A stretch of DNA of 64,000 nucleotides from JAWVYT01 sp964605205 (GTDB lineage: Bacteria; Gemmatimonadota; Gemmatimonadetes; Longimicrobiales; RSA9): the NCBI GenBank assembly GCA_964605205.1, contig CAZSBL010000002.1, forward strand, positions 1-64,000, read 5' to 3'. The notes under the pieces are model-generated. The model was given only the letters and a program-made list of their open reading frames with translations. It was not told the DNA's origin and did no database searches. This document shows positions 61,719-64,000 of the stretch, one piece after another. A program made the translations under genes and the position numbers. Numbering within the stretch: the stretch's first letter is position 1; the number at the start of each line of letters is the position of its first letter.

Positions 61719-61730
61719 GGATACTTTACA
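61713..61730. promoter_or_regulatory. Palindromic operator over the -35 box
   Basis: TGTAAAG, GATA, CTTTACA: a perfect 7-bp inverted repeat with a 4-base spacer. A third half site TGTAAAG lies 21 bases away at 61692-61698. This AT-rich patch stands out in a GC-rich gap and is placed to block RNA polymerase; the XRE protein of the same operon is the obvious ligand. Confidence 0.7.
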
Positions 61731-61832
61731 GCCAGCGTGGGCGCCGACCGCGGTAGTGGGATGGGTCGGTGTGGCGAGCACGACGCCGGATGTACCCTGA
61801 GGCGGGCTTCGGGGTACAGCCCTTGCCGGTGC

Positions 61833-61861
61833 TTCGCATCGGGGGAGCCAGCCTCTATATT
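61833..61861 (+). promoter_or_regulatory. Promoter for alaS
   Basis: TTCGCA, 17 bases, TATATT, leader about 38 bases to ATG 61906. No T-box or other leader structure is apparent. Confidence 0.5.
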
Positions 61862-61905
61862 GGGCGTTTGGCTCGAGGCCGCATCAACCAGTCGACGAAG
61901 CGAGC

Positions 61906-64000
<2,095 letters not shown>

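Overview
The window is a gene-dense, very GC-rich (roughly 70 percent by eye) chromosomal segment of a Gram-negative-type bacterium. Envelope genes support an outer membrane: SurA and a PpiC-type lipoprotein foldase, FtsEX with an EnvC-like activator, Mla lipid-transport genes, a probable outer-membrane protein, and several Sec or lipoprotein signal peptides ending near AQ or C. The mix of RecA, six-bladed propeller lipoprotein, DUF58/BatA proteins, bacillithiol-type reductase and the repeated short SD-poor leaders looks most like Gemmatimonadota. That placement is an inference; no 16S gene is present. I found no tRNA, rRNA, CRISPR array, prophage or intact insertion sequence.

Layout. 1-6.3 kb (minus): one unit, ppiC lipoprotein, surA, pdxA, ftsE, ftsX, envC-like, behind a good promoter near 6.3 kb. 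6.3-12.5 kb (minus): DUF58 protein, BatA/VWA protein, mfd. 12.6-21.7 kb (plus): M28 peptidase, small membrane protein, lipoprotein, then lepA, GT2 glycosyltransferase, ROK kinase, PfkB-type kinase and a two-gene STAS/GHKL module with translational overlaps. 21.7-22.5 kb (minus): an unrecognised protein. 22.7-31.7 kb (plus): Cys/Met PLP enzyme, penicillin acylase-type hydrolase, YpdA-like reductase, P5C dehydrogenase, repeat copy A, nfu, mrp, SAM hydroxide adenosyltransferase. 31.7-35.5 kb (minus): an ECF sigma, zinc anti-sigma and membrane/envelope operon. 35.6-36.9 kb (plus): ubiE/menG and a phosphodiesterase. 37-47.5 kb (minus): UvrC-N-like GIY-YIG protein, cupin, repeat copy B, mutM, outer-membrane protein, purD, M48 protease, mlaD, a degenerate mlaF-like gene, mlaE, second Cys/Met PLP enzyme. 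47.7-57.9 kb (plus): alpha/beta hydrolase, glmM, glmS, dtd, maf, glpK, LOG-like, DUF2279, zinc ribbon, sodA, ltaE, lipoprotein. 58-64 kb: repeat element C, recA (plus), propeller lipoprotein and an XRE/membrane pair (minus), alaS (plus, cut by the window end).

Most of the window is housekeeping. The parts that stand out are: an ABC ATPase of the Mla cluster that has lost every catalytic motif; a STAS-GHKL protein coupled to a STAS-like protein with a winged helix, which looks like a partner-switch pair with its own DNA-binding output; two copies of a ~320-bp repeat with inverted termini and a third, different terminal-inverted-repeat element; a small XRE regulator whose promoter carries a perfect palindrome over the -35 box; and a recurring promoter form TTGACG-N18-TA(C/G)CTT in front of several unrelated operons.
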